Shown here piece by piece: positions 5,315 to 7,363 of a stretch of 7,363 nucleotides of DNA. The stretch spans positions 1-7,363 of the forward strand of contig JAKLEJ010000169.1 of the NCBI GenBank assembly GCA_022711695.1, written 5' to 3'. The notes beneath the pieces were generated by a model. It saw only the letters and a program-made list of their open reading frames with translations. It searched no databases and had not been told where the DNA came from. Position 1 is the stretch's first letter. Each line of letters starts with the position of its first letter. Both the position numbers and the translations under genes were made by a program. This stretch comes from Verrucomicrobiota bacterium (lineage in GTDB: Bacteria > Verrucomicrobiota > Verrucomicrobiia > Limisphaerales > JACRJZ01).

Positions 5315-7363
5315 TTAGTCGTTGTCGGCCAGGGCCTTGACTGCCCACTCGGGATAGGGAACGTCCGGCCCTTTCATGGCCCGCCAGAGAATCCGGTTGA
5401 ACAGGTCCTCGGGGCAGCGGTCCACTTCATCCAGGGGAAGGCTGGCCGAGACGATCGCATCCTGGCGGAGCCCGGGATGGCGGATCTTGTCCGGCTCGGG
5501 GTTGATCTGGTCAAGCGGCACACGGTTCGGCACACTGACGAAGGGCGTGAAATCGGGGGTGTCGGTGAAGCAGTCGCTCATGGAATTGGCCGCGGCGTCC
5601 ATCTGGTTCATGGCAGGCAGGCCGAGGATCAGCTCGATGGTTCGGACGAGGCTGAGCTGATTGTAGCGGGTGCTGATGGTCTGGCCCCGTTTGGTGTAGG
5701 GGCTGGCCACGTAGCAGGTGGTGCGGTAGCCGCTGACGTGGTCCCAGCCGGCCTGGGGATCGTCCTCGATCGCGAAGATGCACGTCTCAGGCCAGAACTT
5801 GCTGCGGCTGACGGCTTCGACGACCCTGCCCAAAGCCAGGTCGTTATCGGCCACCTGGGCGCCCGGCGTGGGCGATTTGCCCCGGGTGCCGCCGGTGTGG
5901 TCGTTGGGCAAAAACAGGATGATCAGGTTTGGGAATCCCCCCTCGTCTTCGAACCGGCGGAGTTCCTCGATGAAGTGGGCGGCGCGCATCACGTCCGGCA
6001 CGTTCAGGTCCCAGCCGACCGTATTGGTGGGGCTGTATTTGCGGAGGGATTCGATGCCCGGCCTGGACGCCAGGCGGGTGCGGTTGGCGCCGGTCTTGAA
6101 ATCGTTGTAGAAGTCCTTCCAGGTGGGCGGGTCCTTGTGGGCTTTCTTGTCCCGCCAGTGGGCTTCGGAGATCATCCACTCGCCATAATTGCGGAACGTC
6201 TTTCCGTGCGCCAGCGCGTTATCCCAGATGAAGCCCGAGGAAGCCCACGCCAAGGCGTCGAGCCCGTCTTCGACCTTGCCGCCGGGGTAGCTCCGCGGCC
6301 AATCGGCGGTGAGCTGCCGCTCGACGTATTCGTTGGCGATGCCGCTGTCGGTCCACTGGTGGCCGTCGGCGCTCTGCACACCGGCGCAATAAGTGTTGTC
6401 CAGCAGCACAAACTCCCGGGCGATCTTGTGCTGGTTGGGAGTGTACTTCTCGCCGAAGGTGCAAAGGCTGGGGCGGCCATAGCCTTCCTTCATATCTCCG
6501 AGCACCTGGTCATAAGTGCGGTTTTCCTTGATGACGTAAATCACGTGCTTGAAGACGCTGGGTTCGCCGACCCGCTCCGGCACGGGCCGCGCCGGTTGGC
6601 CGGGCCGGCGAGGCAACCGGGCTTCGGCCAGGCTGGCCTGGCGCAGGTTGCTCAGCGCGACCTCGGTGAGCTTGCCCAGTTCGCTGTCGCTGGGCAGCGG
6701 GGCGATCGAGACCGTGCCATAATAGTCCTTCGACGACAGCTTGACCCGCTGATCCAGGCTGAGTTCCTTAAGGCCCCCGTGGCCCCGGATGTTGGCCACG
6801 AGCAGGTTGGTGCGCGCCGCGTCGAACACCACGGCGCCGGGGAACCAGCCCACGGGAATGAAGCCGATCGCTTTGGAGGCGTTGTCCTCGGGTTCGAATT
6901 CCACGACGGCGAGGGCGTTGTGCGTGCCGTTGCAGACGTAGAGGCGGCGCCCGGCGGGGTCGAAGGTTAGCGCGTTGGGCTGCGCCCCAAACAGATCGGC
7001 GGGCGTCTGGCGGGCCCAGATCTTCTCCACGACCTTGTCCGTGACGGTGTCGATCACGCTCAAGGTGTCGCTGCCGGCATTGGCCACCACCAGGTGTTTG
7101 CGGTCGGGGGAAAGCGCCATGCCCGAGGGATGCAGTTCCACCTGGATTTCGGTTTTGACCTTGCCGGCCGCCAGATCGATCACCGTCACCGAGCCCTCGT
7201 TCGGAATGAAACGGACCGGGTCAACCCGGACGGTCGTGCCTCGGCCGGCCGGAGCGGTGACGTCGCCTTTTGCCGGCCGGCGTCCCCCCAGGTTGCTGAC
7301 ATAGACCTTGTCTCCCACCAGCGCGACATCGAAGGGCGCCACCCCGGTGTCCCAGGATCGAAG
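5315..7363 (-). CDS. YncE-like beta-propeller / alkaline-phosphatase-superfamily phosphoesterase fusion, N-terminus cut by window edge
   Basis: The frame is open from the window edge to TAA at 5315, 682 residues. Its apparent GTG start at 7342 is only an internal codon, as homology-like sequence (LRSWDTGVAPFDVAL) continues to the edge. The first 250-270 visible residues carry YVTN/YncE-type blades, for example KVYVSNLGG, SVTVIDLAAGKV, LHPSGMALSPDRKHLVVANA, DTLSVIDTVTDKV and ALTFDPAGRRLYVCNG. From about 6553 downward comes an AP-superfamily phosphoesterase domain: HVIYVIKENRTYD (ENRTYD at 6509-6526, nucleophile and metal region), NDHTGG at 5888-5905, and EDDPQAGWDHV at 5735-5767 followed by YVASPYTKRGQ. 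These are the conserved metal-site blocks. The architecture matches what databases call bifunctional YncE family/alkaline phosphatase family proteins, usually exported. The signal peptide would lie outside the window. The physiological substrate is unknown. It converges with the remnant upstream and shows no link to the tagging operon. Confidence 0.9.
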   Translation of the reverse strand, partial: LRSWDTGVAPFDVALVGDKVYVSNLGGRRPAKGDVTAPAGRGTTVRVDPVRFIPNEGSVTVIDLAAGKVKTEIQVELHPSGMALSPDRKHLVVANAGSDTLSVIDTVTDKVVEKIWARQTPADLFGAQPNALTFDPAGRRLYVCNGTHNALAVVEFEPEDNASKAIGFIPVGWFPGAVVFDAARTNLLVANIRGHGGLKELSLDQRVKLSSKDYYGTVSIAPLPSDSELGKLTEVALSNLRQASLAEARLPRRPGQPARPVPERVGEPSVFKHVIYVIKENRTYDQVLGDMKEGYGRPSLCTFGEKYTPNQHKIAREFVLLDNTYCAGVQSADGHQWTDSGIANEYVERQLTADWPRSYPGGKVEDGLDALAWASSGFIWDNALAHGKTFRNYGEWMISEAHWRDKKAHKDPPTWKDFYNDFKTGANRTRLASRPGIESLRKYSPTNTVGWDLNVPDVMRAAHFIEELRRFEDEGGFPNLIILFLPNDHTGGTRGKSPTPGAQVADNDLALGRVVEAVSRSKFWPETCIFAIEDDPQAGWDHVSGYRTTCYVASPYTKRGQTISTRYNQLSLVRTIELILGLPAMNQMDAAANSMSDCFTDTPDFTPFVSVPNRVPLDQINPEPDKIRHPGLRQDAIVSASLPLDEVDRCPEDLFNRILWRAMKGPDVPYPEWAVKALADND

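Noticed and set aside
5189..6970. 593-codon plus-strand frame opposite the phosphoesterase
   Set aside because: Antisense shadow of the YncE/phosphatase gene, which has clear propeller and metal-site motifs.

Overview
The window is GC-rich, densely coding bacterial DNA. It probably comes from a Verrucomicrobia-type organism (Limisphaerales/Pedosphaera-like). I infer this from three things: a UBact-type ubiquitin-like protein with a Pup-ligase-family enzyme, a decayed C-terminal tail typical of large secreted proteins in that group, and a YncE-propeller/alkaline-phosphatase fusion. I saw no tRNA, rRNA, CRISPR array or insertion sequence.

Left half, minus strand (read from 3470 down to 1): a tightly packed three-gene operon. 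It starts with a 297-aa protein that looks like two tandem YbjN/type III secretion chaperone-like domains. Its stop codon overlaps by 7 bases the start of a 101-aa UBact-like protein modifier ending in Ser-Gly-Glu. Almost immediately after comes a Pup-ligase-family enzyme (PafA/Dop fold) with the metal and catalytic motifs in place. That enzyme does not end where PafA normally ends: it continues for at least 255 more residues with TPR-like helical repeats and runs off the window edge. The likely logic is a protein-tagging system in which the ligase joins the modifier's C-terminal Glu to lysines of target proteins, with the YbjN-like protein and the TPR tail as candidate adaptors or target-recognition parts. 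No proteasome subunit or ATPase is visible. If present, they would lie beyond position 1 or elsewhere.

Middle: a 272-bp divergent intergenic region (3471-3742) with an AT-rich core, two short direct-repeat pairs and a GC-rich hairpin. It separates the tagging operon from a plus-strand SorC-family sugar-responsive regulator (3743-4894). The regulator is the natural candidate to control the divergent operon.

Right part: 4895-5314 holds no intact gene. Its end carries a plus-strand remnant (about 5101-5268) of the C-terminal tail of a large secreted verrucomicrobial-type protein. From 5315 to the window edge, on the minus strand, is an N-terminally incomplete YncE-like beta-propeller fused to an alkaline-phosphatase-superfamily phosphoesterase. 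It has no evident functional link to the tagging operon.

The main point of interest is the compact YbjN-like / UBact / PafA-TPR operon with a divergent SorC regulator. It may be a variant bacterial protein-conjugation system with its own accessory factors.
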